Part shown: piece by piece, positions 53,962-61,585 of the stretch
Numbering within the stretch: the stretch's first letter is position 1
Layout of the letters: each line of letters starts with the position of its first letter
Source: Enterococcus_K sp051713825
GTDB taxonomy: Bacteria > Bacillota > Bacilli > Lactobacillales > Enterococcaceae
Direction: 5' to 3'
Assembly: GCF_051713825.1 (NCBI RefSeq)
Contig: NZ_JBIOQR010000001.1
Location: 992,001 to 1,056,000, forward strand
Length of the DNA stretch: 64,000 nt
The notes under the pieces: generated by a model
Seen by the model: the letters and a program-made list of their open reading frames with translations, nothing else
What the model was told of the DNA's origin: nothing
The model's database searches: none
Translations under genes and position numbers: made by a program

Positions 53962-54387
53962 ATGTTTAAAAAGAAAAGAAGTACCTTGATAAAACTATTT
54001 TTTGTTTTAGTGATGATGAGCGCATTAGCCGCTTGTTCAAATGGTAAAAAAGAGAAAGAAGCCCAGAAGATTGATGAAGCTAAAGTCATTAAAAAATTAG
54101 AAGGCGAATGGTTAGCCGAAAAGTACGATGGCAAAGTCCATACAATTACCTATTCAAAGGACGTTCTTCATTTTGATGAGGTCCCATTTAAAATAAAAAA
54201 AGTTGGGAAAAACAAGGTGGAAACACGAGAAGTCAGCGATGAAAAATCTCGTTACAGCTTTGAAATCCTGAAAGACAGCATCATGCTCTACAGAACGTAT
54301 GTCGTTGAGGAAGATTCGGATAATGAAGCTACTGAAGGTGAATTAGCACCTATTGAGTTGCGAAAAGTGCAGAAGGAAGAGAAGTAA
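53962..54387 (+). CDS. Small lipoprotein
   Basis: The ATG at 53962 (MFKKKRSTLIKLFFVLVMMS) has TTGGAGATAG upstream; the longer frame from 53878 lacks a site. The 141-residue product has a lipobox LAAC at about 24-27, so it is anchored outside. The mature part (about 28-141) begins with a Lys/Glu-rich linker (NGKKEKEAQKIDEAK), then a small beta-rich region (GEWLAEKYDGKVHTITYS) of a kind common in enterococcal lipoproteins. Function unknown. Confidence 0.75.
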   Translation: MFKKKRSTLIKLFFVLVMMSALAACSNGKKEKEAQKIDEAKVIKKLEGEWLAEKYDGKVHTITYSKDVLHFDEVPFKIKKVGKNKVETREVSDEKSRYSFEILKDSIMLYRTYVVEEDSDNEATEGELAPIELRKVQKEEK

Positions 54388-54444
54388 ACTGGAGTAAATG
54401 TAAGTTTAGTGCAGTATTTATGATAGAATCAAAAAAACTGAAAT

Positions 54445-55083
54445 GAGGCTGGGACATAAGTCTTAAGACAAATAAAACAAAAGACCGAAAATCATAAAAA
54501 TGATTTTTAGTCTTCTTTTTTTTAGTTTCTTGCGAGAATCCTTCTTATTTTCTAGTTTACTTAGCCTATATTTCCTTAAATTTACTGCCATTGACGCGAA
54601 GCCAATTTCATTGTGTGTCTGCTGTTTCCCTCGAACAGAGAACCGAGTGAAGTCTAAACAAGCCTTCAAATGTCCGAAAACAGGTTCGACGTCAATTTTT
54701 CTTTCGTTAACGCTTCAATCTTACGACCAGAAAATACAGATTGCGTATACGCACATAAAATCATCTTCATCATCATTTTTGGATGATAAGAAGCGGGCCC
54801 CATTTGATGGCGAAAAGGAATAAAGCGTTCTTCTGGAATACTTTCGACTAATTGATCAATGGCAAAAGCAATATCATTTTTTTCTAACTGAAAACTAAAA
54901 TCTAGAGGAAGAACGACTTGATTTGTGGTATAATCTTTAAACATAAGAACACCTCGCTTGTTTATTTGTGTAGTTACTTTTATTCTAGCAAAAGTGTTCT
55001 TATTTTTGTACAACAAAATAATCCAGATGCCAATCAAGTTGATTAGTATCTGGATTTTTCGTTAGGACTTATGTCCCACGCTC
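54445..55083 (-). mobile_element. IS1182-family element, internally deleted
   Basis: Terminal inverted repeats GAGGCTGGGACATAAGT (from 54445) and its imperfect complement ending at 55083 (GAGCGTGGGACATAAGT on the minus strand) enclose 639 bp. Inside, on the minus strand, are the N-terminal 90 or so residues of an IS1182-type transposase (from ATG at 54944, MFKDYTTNQVVLPLDFSFQL) joined to its last 70 (from about 54710, IDVEPVFGHLKACLDFTRFS) in another frame. The middle of the gene, about 350 residues, is missing. No target duplication is obvious. Confidence 0.8.
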
Positions 55084-55254
55084 AACTATATATAATCTTA
55101 CTTTTCACATTTTTCAATCTAAACATATGATCTCAAACACATTTAAGCTAATAAGTATACTTGAGACACTAATAGTTCATTCCGCAATATGCCGAATAAT
55201 ATAACCCAATATTTTAGTCGCTTTAATTTACTTTTTTTATCGAATAACCACTTC

Positions 55255-55778
55255 CTAAATTGACAATTTGAACAACTTTCTTGATTCTCTATCATATTCT
55301 ACTTCAAAGATATTCATTCCATTAACCCATTCTTGCCCCTGTTGCTTATTTCTATGATAAATAACGACTAGACCATTCAATTCATTATTCTGTACTTCCT
55401 CAGAATAAATTTCTAAAGAATCTAGGGTTGAAATAACCTTATTTGCATCTTGATAAGATTTCCTATTTTGACCAAAATACGCTTTTTTTTAAGTCATCTG
55501 ATAAATGTCCAGATACTTCCTGCTTTCTTTCTGCATAGTTTTCAGGCGTAAAATTCAAGCTGGCTTTAAACCACTTGGTAACTATATTGATGAATTCTGT
55601 ATTTGTATCATTATCTCCTCCTGAATTGTTGTTTTGATTCTGAAATTCTTTTAAGGTTTTAGAAGAGGCAACTAATTGGTTTTTTCCATTGATTATTTTC
55701 ATTAATCAACTCGTCTTCTTTCTCTTGTAACACTTTTTTATCTTCATCCAATGTCACAATCGTCTTCGTTTGTTCGTC
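55255..55778 (-). pseudogene. Broken gene, probably from a conjugative element
   Basis: Reading on the minus strand: DEQTKTIVTLDEDKKVLQEK, then a frame change near 55700 to NQLVASSKTLKEFQNQNNN and FTPENYAERKQEVSGHLSDD, then a second change at a T8 run near 55487 to AYFGQNRKSYQDANKVIST, ending FKLSI at 55255. Only the middle piece (55463-55702) is a usable open frame. No start codon is seen upstream. I do not recognise the family; the next gene over suggests a conjugative origin. Confidence 0.55.
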
Positions 55779-55869
55779 TTAATATAAAATCCGCTTCCCT
55801 TTTCATTTTAGACATCAAAAAAGAGCTTGCTTCCAGACTCTTTTATAAAAGAGCAGTCTATCTTTCGGT

Positions 55870-56639
55870 GTGTATAAAAACTTTTCAGCTGTTGATCAGC
55901 ACACGATAAACGAACACACAGTGATAAATGAAAAGGTGATGAATACTTCGCAAATCGAAAATTTTACTATAGATTTTGCGAAGGAATATTTTTCTTGGAA
56001 AAATAATAAATTGTCTATTGAACAGAGAATGAAGAAGCTTGGAAATTATTTGACCAATGAAGATTTAGCTCTTGTTCAAGAGATGGTTCGTGCAGATATT
56101 CCTACAAGTGTTCAAGTAGATGCTGTAAAGATTTTAGATGTAAATAAGACTGAAGAAGGGTTTGTAGTTTCCTTTGTAATCAATCAAAAGATTACTGAGA
56201 AAAAAGAAAACAAAGCAATTAGATTTGGCTTATAAAGTCGGAGTGTATAGAAATAGAGATGGAAATTGTATTATGACGAGTTTACCGACTATGATTGGAA
56301 CTCCTAAAAAAGCAACTTACCATTCCAAAAAAATAGTAAGTGATGCGACAATTGAAGGGGAAATAAAAAAACAAATTACAACCTTTTTAGATACCTTTTT
56401 TAAGCTCTATCCTACTGCATCTGAGAAAGAATTAGAGTATTATGTCGATGGGCAAGCTTTGACACCAATCGATTTTCAAAAGTATTCATTATGAATCGTA
56501 CACAAAAGAAGGCGAGAACATACAAGTGAAACTAGTAGTTAACTATTTGGATGAGATTACTAAAACCTCTAATAGCTATATGTACACTTTATCGGTTTGT
56601 AAGAAGGATAATTGGAAAATTATAGGATTAGAGACTTAA
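55870..56639 (+). pseudogene. TcpC-like conjugative transfer protein, frameshifted
   Basis: Three frames join into one protein: 55870-56235 (FTIDFAKEYFSWKNNKLSIE, LGNYLTNEDLALVQ), 56225-56494 (AYKVGVYRNRDGNCIMTSLP, FLDTFFKLYPTASEKELEYY), and 56490-56639 (VKLVVNYLDEITKTSN to NWKIIGLET). This is the pattern of the TcpC/Tn916 Orf13 family: two NTF2-like domains that assemble the conjugation channel. The start of the gene is missing and two frameshifts break it. It is the best evidence that the adjoining glycocin genes came with a conjugative element. Confidence 0.7.
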
Positions 56640-56667
56640 TATATCAATAAAAATAATATCCCTAGTA

Positions 56668-56696
56668 TTGACAAACTAAGTTGAGTTAACTCTAAA
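56668..56696 (+). promoter_or_regulatory. Candidate promoter of the glycocin cluster, with palindrome
   Basis: TTGACA (56668-56673) is a perfect -35; 17 bases later TCTAAA (56691-56696) matches the -10 at four of six positions. A perfect 10-bp palindrome GAGTTAACTC (56683-56692) lies in the spacer and touches the -10, and could be an operator. The leader between the promoter and the precursor start is about 100 bases and AT-rich. Confidence 0.55.
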
Positions 56697-56802
56697 AATG
56701 TCAAAAAATAAAAAAAAAAGTCACAAAAAAGATTTTTCTTCTACTTATTAGGTGTATACAAAGATGATTCGAATCAAATAAAAATTGAAAGGATGAAACT
56801 TT

Positions 56803-57000
56803 ATGAGTTCACTACTAAGAGAGATTTCTGAAACAAAAGCAAATGAAGTAACTAATAATGGAGGGGCGAGCAGTTCTTGCGCTCTTTGGGCTGCACAACT
56901 GCCTATTGTAGCTGCACTTTGTGCACAATCAGGCGGAGCTGGCTGTAGTTGTGGTAACTATCGAGACTTAATGAATTTAATTAGTAAATATTGTAGATAA
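56803..57000 (+). CDS. Glycocin (sublancin-like) precursor peptide
   Basis: A 65-residue precursor, start ATG after GAAAGGA. A leader of 21 residues (MSSLLREISETKANEVTNNGG) ends in Gly-Gly, the cleavage site of C39 peptidases. The 44-residue core begins ASSSCALWAAQ and ends NLISKYCR. It has five cysteines, at core positions 5, 19, 27, 29 and 43: C-X13-C, X7, C, X1, C-X13-C. The loop CAQSGGAGC has the same length and nearly the same residues as CASGGTIGC of sublancin, in which the last Cys carries glucose; NYR and the final CR also match. Predicted by analogy: disulfides 5-43 and 19-29 and a sugar on Cys27. Both helices are seven residues longer than in sublancin. Confidence 0.9.
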   Translation: MSSLLREISETKANEVTNNGGASSSCALWAAQLPIVAALCAQSGGAGCSCGNYRDLMNLISKYCR

Positions 57001-57015
57001 AGTTTTGCTGTGAGA

Positions 57016-57044
57016 TTAAGAGCGATTACTTAAATCGCTCTTAA
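57016..57044 (+). terminator. Hairpin between precursor and glycosyltransferase genes
   Basis: A perfect 12-bp stem, TTAAGAGCGATT (57016-57027) with AATCGCTCTTAA (57033-57044), and a 5-base loop, followed by TTATTG rather than a T run. It probably acts as a leaky terminator or mRNA 3' stabiliser, so more precursor than enzyme is made. Confidence 0.75.
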
Positions 57045-57070
57045 TTATTGCAAAGTTGAAGGAGGTCATT

Positions 57071-58228
57071 ATGGTATATCCAACTATTTCGGTTCAAATA
57101 TTATGTAGAAATGAAGAAAGAGTAATTGCTAGGTGTCTAGACGCTATTGAAGCCCAAGTAGGAATAAATGATGAAATTATTGTACTGGACACTGGATCTC
57201 ATGACAGTACTCAAAATATAATAAAAACAAGATTTAATAAAGTAAAATTGAATTTTTTTGAATGGGTCGATGATTTTTCTTTAGCTAGGAATGCAATGGG
57301 AATTTTAACAAATAAAGATTGGATATTTAATATAGATTGTGATGAGATTTTAAAGCCAGATAGCTTGCAGAATTTGAAAGAGTCTATATTAAAATTTGAA
57401 AATGTAAGTGACGAACCTGTAGTATTTGCACCTAAGATAATTAATGCTGACGACTCTGTTAATTATAACTCTGGCTGTATTTTTAAAAATAATGGTAAAT
57501 TTAAATATTTTGGGTATGTTCATGAGTATCCTATATATTTAAACGATGTTACTGCAAAGAATTATTTATTGGTTAAACTTGATAATGTCACAACTTATCA
57601 CGATGGGTACACCTCAGAAGTTATGCTAAAAAAAGATAAGGCAAAAAGATATACAGAACTAAACAAAAAAATGCGTCGGAGTTTTCCAAATAGTGATAGA
57701 TATTATTTTATGTACTATAGAGATGCCGAGATGTTAATGGAGAAAGAAAAATTTGAACTTGGATTAGTCAATTTTTTCGATATCTTCCCTGAAAGTAATT
57801 ACACTAAGATGGTTTATGATAAGCTAATTATATTCTATATCCTTGAAGGACAGACCGACAAAGCTGATTATTATTTAGAAAAATATTGGGAATCTATAAA
57901 GAATACTAAACTAGACAAAGAAGTTCTCTCAGATAAAATAACATATCTATCTGCCACGAATGAAATAGCTAAAATTTCGAAGACACAGCAAGAACTATTA
58001 AGATTATTAATAAATACTAAGGCAATGTTGACTAGAGAGGAAAATAAGTATGTAGAAAATGGCTACTGCTTTGATGATATGATTGGCTATCTGCTACTTT
58101 CAATAGGAAATTACGATAAGGCGTATGAAATATATGCTAATTTAACCCAAAATAATTATCGAGGGATGCTATCTGATATATTTAACAAAATAAACTTGAA
58201 ATTAGGTGAAGTGCCTAATGAAAATTAA
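57071..58228 (+). CDS. Glycocin S-glycosyltransferase, SunS-like
   Basis: The ATG at 57071 (MVYPTISVQILCRNEERVIA) has GAAGGAGGTCAT upstream; the frame from 57056 lacks a site. The 385-residue enzyme is a family 2 (GT-A) glycosyltransferase: nucleotide-sugar loop DTGSHDSTQN (about 40-49) and the DxD-type metal motif in IDCDEIL (Asp89 and Asp91). The C-terminal half (about 220-385) is helical, with TPR-like pairs (ENGYCFDDMIGYLLLSIGNY). SunS has this two-part design, with the TPR part holding the peptide. It is expected to place a sugar on a loop Cys of the precursor. It overlaps the transporter gene by 11 bases. Confidence 0.87.
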   Translation: MVYPTISVQILCRNEERVIARCLDAIEAQVGINDEIIVLDTGSHDSTQNIIKTRFNKVKLNFFEWVDDFSLARNAMGILTNKDWIFNIDCDEILKPDSLQNLKESILKFENVSDEPVVFAPKIINADDSVNYNSGCIFKNNGKFKYFGYVHEYPIYLNDVTAKNYLLVKLDNVTTYHDGYTSEVMLKKDKAKRYTELNKKMRRSFPNSDRYYFMYYRDAEMLMEKEKFELGLVNFFDIFPESNYTKMVYDKLIIFYILEGQTDKADYYLEKYWESIKNTKLDKEVLSDKITYLSATNEIAKISKTQQELLRLLINTKAMLTREENKYVENGYCFDDMIGYLLLSIGNYDKAYEIYANLTQNNYRGMLSDIFNKINLKLGEVPNEN

Positions 58229-60302
58229 AATAATTCCTCAAATTTCAAAAGAAGATTGTGGATCTGCTTGTGTTAGCACTATTTTATTAAATTATTTTAA
58301 CACAAATTTATCGATTTGTGAGATTAGGCCAATAATAAAAAACACAAATGAAGGAACTTCATTTGGAGATTTAAAATTAGGCTTGAAACATATTGGAGTT
58401 ACATCTACTTTATATGAAGTTGTAAAGAATAAAAATGCATTTAAAGAGATGCAGACCCCATTAATTACACAAATAGTCAATGATGAAGGACAGTATCATT
58501 ATGTAGTTGTCACGAGAATTTCTCAGAATACCATACATTATGTTGACACTGCAAAATCAAAAGTGGAGAAAGAAAGAATAGAGGTTTTTATAAAGAAATG
58601 GGAGAGCTATATTTTAGTAATCGATACTAAAGAAAGCGCTATCCGTGTTTTGGTAGAAGACAATTTAAATAGCGTTAAATATAGCAATATATTTAAAATC
58701 ATTAAATGGAAGTATTCTTGGGTGGCTACATTATCGGTCTCGTTATATATAATCGGGTTATTTTTAGCTTCAATGTATAATACTTATTTTAACGTTATAA
58801 TTCCATTTAATCTCACTGAAAGTATGCTTTATGTAATGTTCGTATATTTATTTGTCTCTTTATTGAAATTTATGATTTCTTATATAGGAACCCGGATTCA
58901 AAATTCAATTAATAAAGCTATCGATGTTAAAATAAGTTCCGAATTTTTTTCTGCATTATTTGAAAAATCAGCTAGAGCTTTAGAATATTTTGGTATAGGT
59001 GAGACCATATCGACTTTATCTAACATCATTTCGATTAGAGAAAGATTTGTGACGTATGTGCTAACCTTGCCTTTGAATATCCTGTGGTTTATCGTAAGCT
59101 GTGTATTACTTATGAGGATAAACTTATATTTAACTTTGTTTTTTTTAAGTTTTACTATACTACTCTCTGTTATTGCACTATATGCGAATGAAAACTATCA
59201 GATCTTCAGTCATAAAGTACTTCATTCGAACAAAAATTTTAATGATCGAATAATTGATATCTTTTCTCACGCAGATACGATAAAAAGCTACCAACAAGAA
59301 AACAAATATATAAATATTGGAACAGATCAATTATTAGAGAATATTGATCACAAAAATATATTACTAAATTATGATGCCAAGTTGGGCGGAATAAAACAGA
59401 TTATTCTCGAAACATTCAATATTATTCTATTCACAATTGGAGCGATTCAAATATCAAAAGGGGAATTCTCATTAGGGATATTATTAACGTATAATTCGAT
59501 GATTGGTTATGCGTTTAACCCCTTGATGAACTTGTTAAATACGCAAGCTGTATTGACTCAAGGAAAAGCTTCTCAAGAATTGTTATTCAATCTATTATCA
59601 ACCAAATTAACCTTGTTTGGGACTGGAAATTTTCCTGTTTACAACAATATAACTTCGATTTTATTTAAGGACGTGTCATTTTCATTTAGCAGTAGGGAGA
59701 AACTATTAGAAAATATAACTATGGACTTAAAGGGTTATTCCTCAATAGCACTCACTGGAACAAACGGGTCAGGAAAAACTACTGTTGGAAAACTAATTTC
59801 TAGAAAGTATCTGCCTGATTCTGGTGAGATATTCTTTAATAATCAACCAATTAATTTGATATCAGAAAAAAAATTTAATGAATCTGTATTGTTTGTTGAA
59901 AGTGAAGAAGAGATGTTCGATTCTACAATCCTTGATAATATTACTTTAGGTAGAGAGATAGATATAAAACAAGTGAATATTGTATGTGAATCAATAGGTT
60001 TACTAGAGGTTATTAATAAACTTGAAAAGGGCTATGACACAGAACTTGGAAAGTTAGGAGTTTCGTTGAGCTTGGGGCAACGACAATTAATTAAAGTTGC
60101 AAGAGCTATGTTAGAGAAAAAAGATATATATATTTTTGATGAAATTTCAAATGGCTTAGATTTTGAGCATAGAGAAACTGTATTACAATATGTTCTAAAT
60201 CAACCAGGGCTAAAGATTTTTATTACGCATGATCAAAAAATAGTTGAGCTTTGTGAACATGAAGTAAATATGGAAAAATTTAGTATAGGGGGAGTCGTAT
60301 GA
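58218..60302 (+). CDS. Peptidase-C39 bacteriocin ABC exporter, SunT-like
   Basis: The ATG at 58218 (MKIKIIPQISKEDCGSACVS) has AGGTG 8 bases upstream. The 694-residue protein has three parts. The C39 peptidase (about 1-130) has catalytic Cys14, His94 and Asp110. The membrane domain (about 160-440) has six segments. The ATPase (about 470-690) has Walker A GTNGSGKTT, signature LSLGQRQL, Walker B KDIYIFDEI and H-loop FITHDQK. It cuts the leader after Gly-Gly and exports the glycopeptide. It overlaps the glycosyltransferase stop, and its own stop overlaps the next gene by 4 bases. Confidence 0.93.
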   Translation: MKIKIIPQISKEDCGSACVSTILLNYFNTNLSICEIRPIIKNTNEGTSFGDLKLGLKHIGVTSTLYEVVKNKNAFKEMQTPLITQIVNDEGQYHYVVVTRISQNTIHYVDTAKSKVEKERIEVFIKKWESYILVIDTKESAIRVLVEDNLNSVKYSNIFKIIKWKYSWVATLSVSLYIIGLFLASMYNTYFNVIIPFNLTESMLYVMFVYLFVSLLKFMISYIGTRIQNSINKAIDVKISSEFFSALFEKSARALEYFGIGETISTLSNIISIRERFVTYVLTLPLNILWFIVSCVLLMRINLYLTLFFLSFTILLSVIALYANENYQIFSHKVLHSNKNFNDRIIDIFSHADTIKSYQQENKYINIGTDQLLENIDHKNILLNYDAKLGGIKQIILETFNIILFTIGAIQISKGEFSLGILLTYNSMIGYAFNPLMNLLNTQAVLTQGKASQELLFNLLSTKLTLFGTGNFPVYNNITSILFKDVSFSFSSREKLLENITMDLKGYSSIALTGTNGSGKTTVGKLISRKYLPDSGEIFFNNQPINLISEKKFNESVLFVESEEEMFDSTILDNITLGREIDIKQVNIVCESIGLLEVINKLEKGYDTELGKLGVSLSLGQRQLIKVARAMLEKKDIYIFDEISNGLDFEHRETVLQYVLNQPGLKIFITHDQKIVELCEHEVNMEKFSIGGVV

Positions 60303-60715
60303 AAAAAAAGTTCATAATTATTGTTTGTTTGTTATTTATTTCTCTGACTACAATAATAATATTTAAAAACATTAGTAATACTGAAAAAGAATATTTTAAA
60401 GATATTACTTACGAACAACTTAAAGAAATGGAAACTGAAGATTATGTTCTATTTGTTCGTAAAGACGGATGTATGCCGTGTAAAAGTATCACTCCTTATG
60501 TAAACAAGCTTTCTAAAATGGCAAATTACAATGTAGTTAGTGTAAGACTAAACAATCTTAATAACTCCGATACCTTTCAAAATGAATTGCATATTAACGG
60601 AACTCCTACAGTAATTCGTTTCAAAAATGGAGTAGAAAAAAATAGAGTCTTTGGGATGGTAAATGAAGAAACTTTTTTTGGTGATTTGGGGGTGAAAGAT
60701 TATGAAAAAAAATAA
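60299..60715 (+). CDS. Membrane-anchored thioredoxin-like protein 1
   Basis: A 138-residue protein with an N-terminal signal anchor (about 4-25, KFIIIVCLLFISLTTIIIF) and a thioredoxin fold. The active site CMPC is at C58 and C61 (RKDGCMPCKS), and the cis-proline is in NGTPTVIRF. It would sit outside the cytoplasm and make or shuffle the disulfides of the exported glycocin, as BdbA/BdbB-like proteins do in the sublancin cluster. Translational coupling to the transporter (4-base overlap) supports this. Confidence 0.88.
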   Translation: MKKKFIIIVCLLFISLTTIIIFKNISNTEKEYFKDITYEQLKEMETEDYVLFVRKDGCMPCKSITPYVNKLSKMANYNVVSVRLNNLNNSDTFQNELHINGTPTVIRFKNGVEKNRVFGMVNEETFFGDLGVKDYEKK

Positions 60716-61235
60716 TAACAAAATTTGTATTGTAATTTTTAGTTTTTTTACTGTATTGGTTATCATAGTTAATTTAAGTAGGATAATTTACCAACAGGAA
60801 GAAACTTTAGAATTAACAGAAGCAGAACTAGATATAGCAAAAATTAATTCTGATTCACTACAGAATTTTGAATTTGCATCTCCCAATATGTTGAATAATA
60901 TAGTAAAAAAAAATGAAATAGTTTTTACTTATATTGGAAATAACGAATGTCTAGACTGTTCTACTTTCTACCCGATTTTTAAAAATGTTGTCATGAAAAA
61001 TAAAATTGAGAATAAAATTTTATATGTTGAAGGAAGTTACTTAAGAAAAGATAAAGAGAAATGGTTGGATTTTAAAAATATAAATCAATTTTCTCAAACT
61101 CCAGCATTCATAATTTATAAAGATGGCAAAGTTATTGATAAAATCGAGTGGGACTCTGATGAAGGACTTACGGAGAAAGATTTCTCGGTATGGATTTCAG
61201 AAAATCTAAGTACTATAAAATTAATAAAATATTAA
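60702..61235 (+). CDS. Membrane-anchored thioredoxin-like protein 2
   Basis: A 177-residue protein, a second extracytoplasmic thioredoxin-like oxidoreductase. Signal anchor at about 8-28 (ICIVIFSFFTVLVIIVNLS); active site CLDC at C83 and C86 (NNECLDCSTF); cis-proline in QTPAFIIYKDGK. Glycocin clusters often hold two such proteins. Its CLDC dipeptide differs from the CMPC of the first, so they may differ in redox behaviour. It overlaps the previous gene by 14 bases. Confidence 0.85.
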   Translation: MKKNNNKICIVIFSFFTVLVIIVNLSRIIYQQEETLELTEAELDIAKINSDSLQNFEFASPNMLNNIVKKNEIVFTYIGNNECLDCSTFYPIFKNVVMKNKIENKILYVEGSYLRKDKEKWLDFKNINQFSQTPAFIIYKDGKVIDKIEWDSDEGLTEKDFSVWISENLSTIKLIKY

Positions 61236-61261
61236 ATTAATTTTACGAGGGGACTTATAAA

Positions 61262-61585
61262 GTGAAAAATATACTCTTCTTATTTCGTGATATGAATTAT
61301 ATACCCACTCTGAGGGCATTAAATAATATAGAATTTGAAAAGAAACTAATGGATCATTTAACTGTTAACTTTATTGATGTATATAATACTACCTTTACTA
61401 TTAGAAATTCTGATTTTTCTGATTTCGACTTAATAGTCCTGCCATCACCATGTTTCTACATTGATATACCATATAGAAATAAAGTGATATTTATTGACGC
61501 AGAGATATTTTCAACACTCAGAATGAAAAATATTGAGCAAGTAGTGAGGCTGCTGAAAAAGTCTCTGACAATTTTACAAAAATAA
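61262..61585 (+). CDS. EIIB-like small protein, candidate glycocin immunity, C-terminus replaced by IS
   Basis: The GTG start at 61262 has GAGGGGACT upstream. As it now stands the frame has 107 residues, but the last 12 (RLLKKSLTILQK) are encoded by the IS1182 end that begins at 61546. Removing the IS with one 9-bp copy gives 95 residues plus ESFFNR, so 101 residues. By eye it aligns with PTS EIIB of the lactose/cellobiose type: strand NILFLF with the usual Cys replaced by Phe/Arg, then DFDLIVLPSPCFYI (compare the ADVVLLGPQ strand), and KVIFIDAEIFSTL (compare VEVID..YG). The catalytic Cys is absent. Glycocins act through sugar PTS systems, so a decoy or binding role in immunity is possible; this is inference. 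Confidence 0.6.
   Translation: MKNILFLFRDMNYIPTLRALNNIEFEKKLMDHLTVNFIDVYNTTFTIRNSDFSDFDLIVLPSPCFYIDIPYRNKVIFIDAEIFSTLRMKNIEQVVRLLKKSLTILQK

Noticed and set aside
54500..54823. Plus-strand open frame of 107 residues
   Set aside because: It is the complement of the IS1182 remnant transposase.
56803..57000. The precursor as a lanthipeptide or sactipeptide
   Set aside because: No dehydratase, cyclase or radical SAM enzyme is in the cluster; the glycosyltransferase and oxidoreductases, and the sublancin-like core, fit a glycocin.
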